DNA of 64,000 nt from Amycolatopsis sp. NBC_00345 (GTDB taxonomy: Bacteria; Actinomycetota; Actinomycetes; Mycobacteriales; Pseudonocardiaceae). This document shows, one piece after another, positions 20,087-28,938 of the stretch. The stretch is from positions 620,001 through 684,000 of the forward strand of contig NZ_CP107995.1 of the NCBI RefSeq assembly GCF_036116635.1, written 5' to 3'. Every line of letters begins with the position of its first letter. Within the stretch, counting starts at the first letter, position 1. Both the position numbers and the translations under genes were made by a program. The notes under the pieces were generated by a model. It worked only from the letters and a program-made list of their open reading frames with translations, made no database searches and was not told where the DNA came from.

Positions 20087-20940
20087 CCGCAGGGGACGGA
20101 ACGGAGCGGTTCGGGGCGCGGCTGGCGAAGGCGGTGGCCGCGCGCGGGCCGCTCTGCGCCGGGATCGACCCGCACCCGGGCCTGATCGAATCCTGGGGCC
20201 TGCCCCTCGATGTGAGCGGGCTGGAGCGGTTCGCGCTGGGCGCCACTGAGGTGCTGGCGGCCGAGACGGCGATCGTGAAGCCGCAGTCGGCGTTCTTCGA
20301 GGCGTTCGGCCCGCCCGGGGTGGCGGTGCTGGACCGCGTCGTGACGGCCGCTCACGACGCCGGAGCACTGGTGCTGCTGGACGTCAAGCGCGGGGACATC
20401 GGCTCCACCATGGCTGCCTACACGGCCGCTTACGTCGCCGCCGACGCCGCGTTCGCGGCCGACGCGGTCACGGTGTCGCCATACCTCGGCTTCGGCGCGC
20501 TGGACCCGGCTGTGACGGCCGCGCGCGAGGCGGGCAACGGTTTGTTCGTGCTCGCCCGCACTTCGAACCCGGAGGCGCACGCGCTGCAGAGCGCGAAGCT
20601 CCCGGACGGCCGCACGGTGGCCCAGAGCGTCGTGGACGCCGCGGCGGAGCACAACGCGGGTGCGGAGCCCTACGGGGACGTCGGCGTGGTCGTGGGCGCC
20701 ACGGTCGCCGCGGGCGAACTGGACCTGACGCGGCTGAACGGACCCGTGCTGGCGCCCGGTTTCGGGGCCCAGGGGGCGACAACAGGGGACTTGCGGGCAC
20801 TGTTCGGGCCCGGACTGCCGGGCGTGCTGCCCGCCTCGTCCCGCGACCTGCTGCGGCACGGCCCGGATACCGCCACCCTGCGCCAAGCGGTAGGCCAAGT
20901 GGCGGACCTGCTGGCCGGGCGCAAGGAAAACGGCCAATAG
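20083..20940 (+). CDS. pyrF: Orotidine 5'-phosphate decarboxylase (type 2)
   Basis: Last step to UMP. The 285-residue protein belongs to the longer actinobacterial/myxobacterial type: LCAGIDPHPGLIESWGL, IVKPQSAFFEAFGPPG, LVLLDVKRGDIGSTMAAYT (catalytic Lys-Asp network), TVSPYLGFGALDP, and LAPGFGAQGA for phosphate binding. The ATG overlaps the carB stop by 4 nt. Final gene of the pyr operon; pyrD and pyrE are not in the window. Confidence 0.96.
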
Positions 20941-21047
20941 CAGGCGCCGGAATCGGCCTCCACCAGCCACCCCCGCATTGTGGCGCCTGGTCCAGGGTGG
21001 GTACCGTCGCGTCACCCACCCAGATTTGAGAACTACCGGAGGAAAAC

Positions 21048-21365
21048 GTGGCACTTCCCCAGCTGACAGAGGAACAGCGTGCTGCGGCGCTGGAGAAGGC
21101 CGCCGCCGCCCGCCGCATCCGGGCTGAGCTGAAGGAGCGGCTGAAGCGGGGCGGTACCACTCTGGTCGACGTGCTGAAGCAGGCCGAGGAGAACGAAGTC
21201 CTCGGCAAGATGAAGGTTTCGGCCCTGCTCGAGGCGCTCCCCGGCGTCGGCAAGGTCCGGGCCCAGCAGACGATGGAACGACTGGAGATCGCACCCAGCC
21301 GCAGGCTCCGCGGACTCGGCGACCGGCAGCGCAAGGCGCTGCTGGCCGAGTTCAGCGGCGAGTGA
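21048..21365 (+). CDS. mihF: Actinobacterial integration host factor (mIHF/sIHF)
   Basis: Small nucleoid-associated DNA-binding protein, helical N-terminus plus a helix-two-turn-helix (ALLEALPGVGKVRAQQTMERLEIAPSRRLRGLG). The 105-residue length and LPQLTEEQRAAALEKAAAARRIRAELK start match mIHF of mycobacteria and sIHF of Streptomyces, which compact DNA and affect development. GGAGGA precedes the GTG. The stop overlaps the gmk start, the usual actinobacterial neighbour. Confidence 0.95.
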   Translation: MALPQLTEEQRAAALEKAAAARRIRAELKERLKRGGTTLVDVLKQAEENEVLGKMKVSALLEALPGVGKVRAQQTMERLEIAPSRRLRGLGDRQRKALLAEFSGE

Positions 21366-22033
21366 GCGGCGTCGGTCAGGACTACCCGGTGATCCGGGGC
21401 GCCGGCCGCGACGATGAGCCGGTGGCGGGGGAGACCTCCCGCCACCGGCTCACCGTCGTCTCGGGGCCTTCCGGGGTCGGGAAGTCGAGCGTGGTGGGGG
21501 AGCTGCGCAAGCTCGAGCCGGACATCTACTTCAGTGTCTCGGTGACGACCCGGAAGCCCCGCCCCGGCGAGGTCGACGGCAGCCATTACCACTTCGTCGG
21601 CCACGACGAGTTCGACCGGCTGGTCGACAGCGGCAAGCTGCTGGAGTGGGCCGAATTCGCGGGCAACCGCTACGGCACCCCGCGGGAGCCGGTGGAGCAG
21701 GCGCTCGCCGACGGCAGGCCCGCGGTGCTGGAGATCGAACTGCAGGGCGCGCGCCAGGTCCGGGCCGCGATGCCGGAGGCCCGGCTGGTGATGCTGATGC
21801 CGCCGTCCTGGGAGGAACTGGTCGGCAGGCTGACCGGTCGTGGCACCGAATCCGAGGCCGCCGTGGCGGCCCGGCTCGCCCAGGCGGAGCGGGAGCTGGC
21901 CGCGGCGGGGGAGTTCGACGAACGGGTCGTCAACGCCGACGTGCGGACCGCCGCCGAGCGGTTGCTAGACTTGATTACCGGCGGTGGCATCTCTGCCGCC
22001 GGTCTGATCGACGATACGGAGCAGCACGAGTGA
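21362..22033 (+). CDS. gmk: Guanylate kinase
   Basis: Phosphorylates GMP to GDP. P-loop VVSGPSGVGKSSV, GMP-binding SVTTRKPRPGEVDGSHYHFV and EWAEFAGNRYGTP, lid region RLTGRGTESEAAVAARLAQAEREL. The start used (GTG overlapping mihF) gives 223 residues with a ~25-residue extension; an in-frame GTG at 21422 would give a more typical length. rpoZ follows with a 4-nt overlap. Confidence 0.95.
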   Translation: MSGVGQDYPVIRGAGRDDEPVAGETSRHRLTVVSGPSGVGKSSVVGELRKLEPDIYFSVSVTTRKPRPGEVDGSHYHFVGHDEFDRLVDSGKLLEWAEFAGNRYGTPREPVEQALADGRPAVLEIELQGARQVRAAMPEARLVMLMPPSWEELVGRLTGRGTESEAAVAARLAQAERELAAAGEFDERVVNADVRTAAERLLDLITGGGISAAGLIDDTEQHE

Positions 22034-22299
22034 CTGTGCAACAGGCGACGCTGGAAGAGCTCGAAGGCATCACCAACCCGCCGATCGACGACCTGCTCGA
22101 AAAGGTCTCCTCGAAGTACGCCCTGGTGATCTACTCGGCCAAGCGGGCCCGGCAGATCAACGACTACTACGCCCAGCTGGGCGAGGGCCTGCTCGAGTAC
22201 GTCGGCCCCCTGGTGGAGCCGGGCCCCCGCGAGAAGCCGCTGTCGATCGCCCTGCGGGAGATCCACGGCGGGCTGCTCGAGCACACCGAGGGTGAGTGA
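22030..22299 (+). CDS. rpoZ: RNA polymerase omega subunit
   Basis: Chaperone-like subunit of RNA polymerase that stabilises beta'. The 89-residue protein has GITNPPIDDLLEKVSSKYALVIYSAKRARQINDYY, the conserved core of actinobacterial omega, and the C-terminal PLSIALREIHGGLL. It overlaps gmk (4 nt) and coaBC (8 nt), so all three are coupled. Confidence 0.96.
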   Translation: MTVQQATLEELEGITNPPIDDLLEKVSSKYALVIYSAKRARQINDYYAQLGEGLLEYVGPLVEPGPREKPLSIALREIHGGLLEHTEGE

Positions 22300-23530
22300 C
22301 CGCAAGCCCAGGATCGTCCTGGGGGTAGGCGGCGGCATCGCCGCCTACAAGGCCTGTGAGGTCCTGCGGGGCCTCACCGAGTCCGGGCACGACGTGCGCG
22401 TGGTGCCCACCGAGGCCGCGCTGAACTTCGTCGGCGCGGCCACCTTCGAGGCGCTGTCGGGGAACCCGGTGCACACCGGCGTGTTCACCGAGGTGCCCGA
22501 GGTGCAGCACGTGCGGGTCGGCAAAGAGGCCGACCTCGTGCTGGTGGTCCCGGCGACCGCGAACCTGCTGGCCAAGGCCGCGCACGGGATCGCCGACGAC
22601 CTGCTGACGAACACCCTGCTCACCGCCCGGTGCCCGGTCGTCTTCTTCCCGGCCATGCACACCGAGATGTGGGAGCACCCGGCCACCCGCGACAACGTGG
22701 CGCTGCTGCGCTCGCGCGGGCTGGTCGTCACCGAGCCCGCGGCCGGGCGGCTGACCGGCGTCGACACCGGCAAGGGCCGGCTGGCCGACCCGCGCGAGAT
22801 CGTCGACCTGGCCCGGCTGCTGCTGGACGAGCCCCGCGCGCTGCCCCGTGACCTCGAGGGCCTGCGCGTGGTCGTCTCCGCTGGCGGCACGCGCGAGCCG
22901 CTGGACCCGGTGCGTTACCTGGGCAACCGCTCATCGGGCAAGCAGGGTTTCGCGCTCGCCCGCGTCGCCGTCCAGCGCGGCGCCGAGGTCACGCTGGTCG
23001 CGGCCCACACCGTCGAGCTGCCGCCGCCCGCGGGCGCGAAGGTCGAGCGGGTGTCGAGCGCGGAGGAGCTGCGCAAGGCCGTGCACGCCGCGGCCGCGGA
23101 AGCCGACGTGGTGGTGATGGCCGCCGCGGTCGCCGACTTCCGGCCCGCCTCGCGCGCCGAGAGCAAGATCAAGAAGTCCGACGACCAGCCGGACCCGGTG
23201 ATCACCCTGGACCGCAACGCGGACATCCTGGCCGAGCTGGTGCAGGACCGCCGCGCCGGCCAGGTGATCGTGGGCTTCGCCGCGGAAACCGGCGACGAGA
23301 ACGGCAGCGTGCTCGACCACGCCCGCGTCAAGCTCCGCCGCAAGGGCGCCGACCTGCTGGTGGTCAACGCGGTGGGCGACGGCAAGGCGTTCGGCACCGA
23401 GGACAATTCGGGCTGGCTGCTCGCCGCCGACGGCACGGAGCAGGCCATCCCGCTCGGCGCGAAGGCGAGGCTGGCGGCCACTATGTGGGACGCTGTAACG
23501 GGTTTGCTTCAGCGTCGACTCCAGCTCTAG
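22292..23530 (+). CDS. coaBC: Bifunctional phosphopantothenoylcysteine decarboxylase / phosphopantothenate-cysteine ligase
   Basis: Two consecutive steps of coenzyme A synthesis. Residues ~1-180 are the FMN-dependent decarboxylase (IVLGVGGGIAAYKACEVLRGL, ATANLLAKAAHGIADDLLT, FPAMHTEMWEHPATRDNV). Residues ~190-400 are the ligase (VVVSAGGTREPLDPVRYLGNRSSGKQG, DVVVMAAAVADFRP, KIKKSDD). The 412-residue length is normal for the fusion. The start overlaps rpoZ by 8 nt. Confidence 0.96.
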   Translation: MSDRKPRIVLGVGGGIAAYKACEVLRGLTESGHDVRVVPTEAALNFVGAATFEALSGNPVHTGVFTEVPEVQHVRVGKEADLVLVVPATANLLAKAAHGIADDLLTNTLLTARCPVVFFPAMHTEMWEHPATRDNVALLRSRGLVVTEPAAGRLTGVDTGKGRLADPREIVDLARLLLDEPRALPRDLEGLRVVVSAGGTREPLDPVRYLGNRSSGKQGFALARVAVQRGAEVTLVAAHTVELPPPAGAKVERVSSAEELRKAVHAAAAEADVVVMAAAVADFRPASRAESKIKKSDDQPDPVITLDRNADILAELVQDRRAGQVIVGFAAETGDENGSVLDHARVKLRRKGADLLVVNAVGDGKAFGTEDNSGWLLAADGTEQAIPLGAKARLAATMWDAVTGLLQRRLQL

Positions 23531-23614
23531 GCCTTTCTGGGTAGTGTAGGGCCTGTTAAGGGGTACCTAAGTCCAGGCTGGGTACCGAGCCGAAACGAGG
23601 GAAGTGACGGGCTC

Positions 23615-24817
23615 GTGACTGCGTCCATCAAAAGGCTGTTCACGTCGGAATCGGTGACCGAGGGCCATCCCGACAAGATCTGTGACGCCATCAGCGACTC
23701 GATCCTCGATGGCCTGCTCAGCAAGGACCCGCGCAGCCGGGTGGCTGTCGAGACCATGATCACGACCGGCCAGGTGCACGTGGCCGGCGAGGTGACCACC
23801 GAGGCGTACGCGGACATCCCGACCATCGTGCGTGACGTCATCCTGCGCATCGGCTACGACTCGTCGGCCAAGGGCTTCGACGGCAACTCGTGCGGCGTGA
23901 ACGTGGCGATCGGCTCGCAGTCGCCCGACATCGCGCAGGGCGTCGACACCGCTTACGAGTCGCGGGTGGAGTCGGACGAGGACGAGATCAACCGCCAAGG
24001 CGCGGGCGACCAGGGCCTGATGTTCGGCTACGCCTGCTCGGACACCCCGGAGCTGATGCCGCTGCCGATCGCGCTGGCGCACCGGCTCTCGCACCGGCTG
24101 ACCGGGGTCCGCAACGACGGCGTGCTGCCGTACCTGCGCCCGGACGGCAAGACCCAGGTGACCATCGAGTACGCGGGCGAGCAGCCGGTGCGGCTGGACA
24201 CCGTGGTCGTGTCCACGCAGCACGCGGACGGCATCGACCTGGAGCAGATGCTCGGCGTCGACGTGAAGAAGCACGTGGTCGAGCCGGAGCTCGCGGGGCT
24301 GGACCTGGACACCACCGGGGTGCGGCTGCTGGTGAACCCGACCGGCCGGTTCGTCATCGGCGGCCCGATGGGCGACGCGGGGCTGACCGGCCGCAAGATC
24401 ATCGTCGACACCTACGGCGGCATGGCCCGCCACGGCGGCGGCGCGTTCTCCGGCAAGGACCCGTCGAAGGTGGACCGCTCCGCCGCGTACGCGATGCGCT
24501 GGGTGGCCAAGAACGTGGTCGCCGCGGGCCTCGCGAGCCGCGTCGAGGTCCAGGTGGCGTACGCGATCGGCAAGGCCGCGCCGGTGGGCCTGTTCGTGGA
24601 GACCTTCGGCACCGAGACGGTGGACCCGTCGAAGATCCAGGCCGCCATCAACGAGGTGTTCGACCTGCGCCCGGCCGCGATCATCCGCGACCTGGACCTG
24701 CTGCGCCCGATCTACGCGCCCACCGCGGCGTACGGGCACTTCGGCCGGCCGGACCTCGACCTGCCGTGGGAGAGCACCTCGCGCGCCGAGGCGCTGCGCT
24801 CGCTCACTGGCGCCTGA
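23615..24817 (+). CDS. metK: S-adenosylmethionine synthetase
   Basis: Makes SAM from methionine and ATP. The 400-residue protein has LFTSESVTEGHPDKICDAISDSILD, GAGDQGLMFGYAC, GPMGDAGLTGRKIIVDTYGG and GGGAFSGKDPSKVDRSAAY, all classic MetK blocks. The 84-nt leader is too short for a full SAM-I riboswitch and none is visible. It is followed by an inverted repeat before priA. Confidence 0.97.
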   Translation: MTASIKRLFTSESVTEGHPDKICDAISDSILDGLLSKDPRSRVAVETMITTGQVHVAGEVTTEAYADIPTIVRDVILRIGYDSSAKGFDGNSCGVNVAIGSQSPDIAQGVDTAYESRVESDEDEINRQGAGDQGLMFGYACSDTPELMPLPIALAHRLSHRLTGVRNDGVLPYLRPDGKTQVTIEYAGEQPVRLDTVVVSTQHADGIDLEQMLGVDVKKHVVEPELAGLDLDTTGVRLLVNPTGRFVIGGPMGDAGLTGRKIIVDTYGGMARHGGGAFSGKDPSKVDRSAAYAMRWVAKNVVAAGLASRVEVQVAYAIGKAAPVGLFVETFGTETVDPSKIQAAINEVFDLRPAAIIRDLDLLRPIYAPTAAYGHFGRPDLDLPWESTSRAEALRSLTGA

Positions 24818-24845
24818 GCCGCCGGCTTCTCTGACCCATCCGAGT

Positions 24846-24896
24846 CCCTGAAGGCCACCATGAGGGCGTATCCGGCCCTCATGGTGGCCTTCAGGG
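24846..24896. repeat. Inverted repeat, copy 1 of the CCTGAAGGCCACC family (metK/priA)
   Basis: Two perfect 22-bp arms, 24846-24867 and 24875-24896, separated by 7 nt; each arm begins or ends with CCCTGAAGGCCACC. It lies downstream of metK and upstream of priA, so it could act as a terminator, but related copies at 35780 and 44531 show it belongs to a dispersed family. Confidence 0.85.
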
Positions 24897-24942
24897 CGTT
24901 CTGGCGGCGGGACTGTCGGCGGGGTCTGGTAGAGATCACGGG

Positions 24943-27063
24943 GTGAGCAGCTCCGAACCCGCCCCGCTGTGGGAACTCCCGGAGCCTTCGCGCTCCGAGC
25001 CGGAGCCGAAGGCCGCGTCGTCGCGCGCGTCGAAGTCCTCGGGCAAGCCCGGCGCGAAGAAGTCCGTGCCGCGTAAGGGACAACAGCAGCCGGCGGCCGA
25101 GCGGCCCGTGGCGAAGATCGTGGTCGACATCCCGCTGGCGCACCTGGACCGCACGTTCGACTACCAGGTGCCGGACAAGCTGCACGAGGCCGCGGTGCCC
25201 GGCTGCCGCGTGCGCGTGCGGTTCGCGGGACAGCTCGTCGACGGGTACCTCGTCGAGCGCACCGACACCACCGAGTACGAGCGGAAGCTGGCGTTCCTGG
25301 AGCGCGTCACGTCCAGTGAAGCCGTGCTGCCGCCGCCGCTGCACACCGTGTGCCGGGCGGTGGCGGATCGTTACGGGGGCACGCTTTCCGACGTGTTACG
25401 GCTGGCGCTGCCGCCGCGGCACGCGAAGGTCGAGGGCGAGCCGCCCGCCGAGCCCGCGCCGACGCCGCCGGCCCCCGACGTTTCGGCGTGGGCGCGATAT
25501 CAGCGTGGCCCGGCGTTCTTGGAGGCGACGGCGGAGGGCAAGCCCGCGAACGCCGTCTGGCAGGCATTGCCCGGTGAGGACTGGCCGCGGCGGCTCGCCG
25601 AGGCCGCTGCGGTGGCCGCCGCGCAGGGACGGGGCGCGCTGCTCGTGGTGCCGGACCACCGGGACCTGACGCGGGTGCACGAGGCGTGCGCCGAGCTGGT
25701 GGGCGAAGACGCCGTGGTCGCGCTGATCGCCGGGCTGGGGCCCGCGGAGCGGTACCGGCGGTGGCTCGCCGTGCTGCGCGGCGCGGTGCGCGTGGTGGTC
25801 GGCACGCGCGCGGCGATGTTCGCGCCGGTGGCCGACCCGGGCCTGTTCGTGGTCTGGGACGACGGCGACGACCTCCACCTCGACCCGCACACGCCGTACC
25901 CGCACGTGCGTGACGTGCTGATGGACCGCGCGCACGCGGCCAAGGCGTCGCTGCTCGTCGGCGGCTTCGCGCGGACAGCGGAGGCCCAGCTGCTCGTCGA
26001 ATCCGGCTGGGCGCAGCCGGTGCTGGCCGACCGCGTCGAGCTGCGCGCGGCGGCCCCGCGGGTGACGCCCGTCGGCGAGGACTTCGACGTGGCCCGCGAC
26101 GAGGCCGCCCGCGTCGCGCGGCTGCCCGCGGTGGCGTTCGAGGCGGCGCGGCAGGCGTTCGCGGCCGGGCTGCCGACGCTGGTGCAGGTGCCGCGGCGCG
26201 GGTACGTGCCGGGGCTGGCGTGCGGCAACTGCCGGACGGCCGCGCACTGCCGCCGGTGCGCGGGCCCGCTGGCCCTGCCGGGCGGCTCCGTGGACGGCGC
26301 GCCGAAGCCGCCCGCGTGCCGCTGGTGCGGCGTGCCGGAGACCGCGTTCCATTGCGTGGCTTGTGGTTCCGTGCGCTTGCGCGCGGTGATCGTCGGGGCC
26401 AAGCGCACCGCGGAGGAGCTGGGACGAGCGTTCCCCGGGGTGCCGGTGCGGACGTCGGGGGCCGCGGAGGTGCTGGCGACCGTGCCGGGCCGCCCGGCGC
26501 TGGTGGTGTGCACGCCGGGCGCCGAGCCGGTGGCCGAGGGCGGTTACGGCGCGGCGCTGCTGCTGGACGGCTGGGCGCTGCTGGGCCGCCAGGACCTGCG
26601 CGCGTCGGAGGAGACGTTGCGGCGCTGGATGGCCGCGGGCTCGCTGGTGCGCCCGGCGTCGTCGGGCGGGCGCATCGTGGTCGGCGCGGAGGCTGGCCTG
26701 CCGGTGGTGCAGGCGCTGGTCCGCTGGGACCCGGCGTGGCACGCGTCGCAGGAGCTGGCGGAGCGCCGGGAACTCGGCTTCCCGCCCGCCATGCGCATGG
26801 CGAGCGTCGAAGGCACCCCGGACGCCGTCGCAAGCGTCCTCGACGACCTCCCGCTGCCCGGCACGGGCGAGGTACTGGGCCCGGTCCCCCTCGGCGATTT
26901 CGACGAGGAGGGCAACGCCGCGCGCGAACGGGCCCTGGTCCGCGTCGCCCGCCCGGACGGCAAGGCCCTCGCCACGGCCGTCCACGCCGCCGCCGCCCGC
27001 CGCGACGCCCGCAAGGCCACCGAACCGATCCGCATCCAGCTCGACCCATTGGACCTGATCTAG
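24943..27063 (+). CDS. priA: Primosomal protein PriA, actinobacterial form lacking helicase motifs
   Basis: PriA reloads the replisome at stalled forks. The 706-residue protein has the 3'-DNA-binding domain (KIVVDIPLAHLDRTFDYQVPDKL, GYLVERTD) and a zinc-binding insert with Cys pairs from residue 427 (CGNC, CRRC, CRWC, CVAC), but I see no Walker A (GxxGxGKT), and the DEAH position reads VVWDDGDD. This agrees with actinobacterial 'probable PriA' proteins thought not to be active helicases. A rare TTA leucine codon lies at 25396-25398. TAGAGAT at 24930-24936 lies just upstream of the GTG. Confidence 0.9.
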   Translation: MSSSEPAPLWELPEPSRSEPEPKAASSRASKSSGKPGAKKSVPRKGQQQPAAERPVAKIVVDIPLAHLDRTFDYQVPDKLHEAAVPGCRVRVRFAGQLVDGYLVERTDTTEYERKLAFLERVTSSEAVLPPPLHTVCRAVADRYGGTLSDVLRLALPPRHAKVEGEPPAEPAPTPPAPDVSAWARYQRGPAFLEATAEGKPANAVWQALPGEDWPRRLAEAAAVAAAQGRGALLVVPDHRDLTRVHEACAELVGEDAVVALIAGLGPAERYRRWLAVLRGAVRVVVGTRAAMFAPVADPGLFVVWDDGDDLHLDPHTPYPHVRDVLMDRAHAAKASLLVGGFARTAEAQLLVESGWAQPVLADRVELRAAAPRVTPVGEDFDVARDEAARVARLPAVAFEAARQAFAAGLPTLVQVPRRGYVPGLACGNCRTAAHCRRCAGPLALPGGSVDGAPKPPACRWCGVPETAFHCVACGSVRLRAVIVGAKRTAEELGRAFPGVPVRTSGAAEVLATVPGRPALVVCTPGAEPVAEGGYGAALLLDGWALLGRQDLRASEETLRRWMAAGSLVRPASSGGRIVVGAEAGLPVVQALVRWDPAWHASQELAERRELGFPPAMRMASVEGTPDAVASVLDDLPLPGTGEVLGPVPLGDFDEEGNAARERALVRVARPDGKALATAVHAAAARRDARKATEPIRIQLDPLDLI

Positions 27064-27259
27064 GCGGCTACGCCGTTTGCGGCTCGTGACTGCTGCTTCT
27101 GGCGGGCTTCGTCGGCACAGAGCCGCCCCATACGCTGGGAAGGGGGCGATCGTCCGGACCGGGCATCCGGCGGGTGGCCACCTGGCCCGGGTCGACGCGC
27201 CCGAGCCGTCCTTTCGACGTCGCGATGCCGGCCGGCCCGGTGAGGAGGAGCCCCCACCG

Positions 27260-27808
27260 ATGACCGAGGCTGCCATCAGGTCGGCCGAACAGACGGACCT
27301 CGCCGTTCTCGCTACGCACCTGGGGGATCCCGGCTACTTCGAGGACCGCCTGCTCCGCCAGACGAAGGGGCTGGGAGTTCTGTACACCGCTTGGCACGGG
27401 TCCGAACCGGTCGGTGACCTCTACCTGTGGCTGGAAGAGGCCGAGGAGGCCCCGATCCGGGAGCACCTGCCCGGTGTGCCACTGCTGACCCATCTGGAGG
27501 TACGGGAGGGGCTGCGGAGCCGGGGCATCGGCCGAGCCCTCGTCGAAGCGGCCGAGGAGAGTTTGGTCAAGCTCGGCCACGACCTCGGCGCCCTGGCGGT
27601 CCGGACGGACAACCACCGCGCCGCGCGCCTGTACCGCAGGCTCGGCTACCACGACTGGGGCCGCGGTGAAGTCGTCTGCAACGCCACGCGGACGGCCCCC
27701 GACGGGAGCATGGTCACCGAGCCGGAACTGTGCCGGGTGATGGTGAAGGACCTGCTGGGCCGCCATCCGAGGCGGCTCGCGGAGGGAGCCTGCGGGCACC
27801 CGTCCTAG
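27260..27808 (+). CDS. GNAT family N-acetyltransferase
   Basis: The 182-residue protein has the GNAT core: a first strand-helix (AAIRSAEQTDLAVLATHLGD), THLEVREGLRSRGIGRALVEAAEE with the acetyl-CoA-binding R-x-x-G-I-G-x-A loop, and NHRAARLYRRLGYHDWG. The substrate is unknown. GGAGGA precedes the ATG. The stop codon overlaps the stop of the convergent glycosyltransferase-like gene. The preceding 27064-27259 shows no further gene. Confidence 0.8.
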   Translation: MTEAAIRSAEQTDLAVLATHLGDPGYFEDRLLRQTKGLGVLYTAWHGSEPVGDLYLWLEEAEEAPIREHLPGVPLLTHLEVREGLRSRGIGRALVEAAEESLVKLGHDLGALAVRTDNHRAARLYRRLGYHDWGRGEVVCNATRTAPDGSMVTEPELCRVMVKDLLGRHPRRLAEGACGHPS

Positions 27809-28938
27809 CGGGGGCCTTGGACGGCATCGGACAGGGAGAGGTCGCGAAACACCTTCTCCATGCTGTTCTCCTCACCGTCCGGAATGGACAGCAGCTCCAG
27901 GTAGTCCTTCCACGCCGACCGGTCCCGGCGCCAGCTCTCCAGATAATCGACGCAGAACTTCGGTTTGATCAGCTCGCTCTGGCGCAAGGCGGCCCTCAGC
28001 GACTCGTGCATGTGCCGGGTGTCGCCCCGATCCGGCGTTTCGGCCAGCAGCTCCCGGATGAGCTGTCGCCGGCTCTCGAGAAAGGTGGCCCAGTAGCCCA
28101 GGGTCGCGTCGACTGGCCCTTTTCGATCATCGAGGAGCCCGTACAGCCCCTCAGCCAGGGTGTCGCCCAGTTCCTCGGACTCGGCGCGTTGCGGGTTGTG
28201 GTAAGGGTCGTAGGGCTCTTGCTGAGCTTTGCCGGTGACGGCGGTCCGCAGGAGGCGCTGGTCGTCGAGAAGGAAGAACCAGTCCTCGTTGTAGATGTCG
28301 GGGAAGAACGAACCGAAAGCCCGGCGCTCAACGGCCAGGGCGCCGCCGCCGACGAAGGTGTCCTGGCGGCGGCCGGAACTGCGGAGAGCGTGGCAGACCA
28401 CGGAGTTGTCGGGCATCCCGGAGTTGGTCAGCCCGACCGCCGCGTACTCGCCGAGCAGACCTGCGGCCGCGCTGAGGTGCGTCGGGTCGGGGAAGGAGAT
28501 GTCGTCGTCCAGGAAGAGGACCCGCTCCCAGCCGGCCAGGTTCGCGATCATCAGGCCCAGATTGCGTTTGAGACTGGTGTCGGTGCCGCGGGTGAAACCG
28601 CGGTTCGTGAGCAAGGCTTCCGTCTCGAAGCGGGGCACCAGGTTGTCGTTGTCCAGCAGGCCGAGGTCCACGCCGTAGGCCCGGACCCCGCTCTCCTTGG
28701 CCGCGACCATGGTCTCCGCCACGGATGCGTCCTTGCTGCACAAGACGATCAGCGTCGCCTCGGTCCGGCCGGCCGCCTCGATCGCGTTGGCGAGGCCGCC
28801 CGGGCGGCGGCTGGTGGGCACGATGATGGCGTCCAGGTTTCCCGGAGTCACTCCGGCCGCGTCCACCCGGTCCACCAGGTCCTGGTGACTGGGATGCTGG
28901 TCGGCGAGGGCCAGCCGCTCGATCGGCGTCGCTGTCAT
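27805..28938 (-). CDS. GT-A fold glycosyltransferase-like protein
   Basis: The 377-residue protein resembles nucleotide-sugar GT-A enzymes: an N-terminal Rossmann-like part (LDAIIVPTSRRPGGLANAIEAA, TLIVLCSKDASVAETMVAA), a DxD-type metal motif in VLFLDDDISFPDP (144-146), then FVGGGALAVERRAFGSFFPDI and NEDWFFLLD (217-225), where the acidic residues would be the acceptor/catalytic end. No membrane segment or signal is seen. The ATG overlaps the TAA of the upstream HTH gene by one base (TAATG), so the two form an operon. Donor and acceptor are unknown; protein or nucleic-acid glycosylation is possible. Confidence 0.65.
   Translation of the reverse strand: MTATPIERLALADQHPSHQDLVDRVDAAGVTPGNLDAIIVPTSRRPGGLANAIEAAGRTEATLIVLCSKDASVAETMVAAKESGVRAYGVDLGLLDNDNLVPRFETEALLTNRGFTRGTDTSLKRNLGLMIANLAGWERVLFLDDDISFPDPTHLSAAAGLLGEYAAVGLTNSGMPDNSVVCHALRSSGRRQDTFVGGGALAVERRAFGSFFPDIYNEDWFFLLDDQRLLRTAVTGKAQQEPYDPYHNPQRAESEELGDTLAEGLYGLLDDRKGPVDATLGYWATFLESRRQLIRELLAETPDRGDTRHMHESLRAALRQSELIKPKFCVDYLESWRRDRSAWKDYLELLSIPDGEENSMEKVFRDLSLSDAVQGPR

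Noticed and set aside
23531..23614. SAM riboswitch before metK
   Set aside because: The gap is only 84 nt and no SAM-I core was recognised.
27064..27259. N-terminal extension of the GNAT protein from 27077
   Set aside because: The conserved fold begins at the ATG with GGAGGA upstream; the extension has no domain character.
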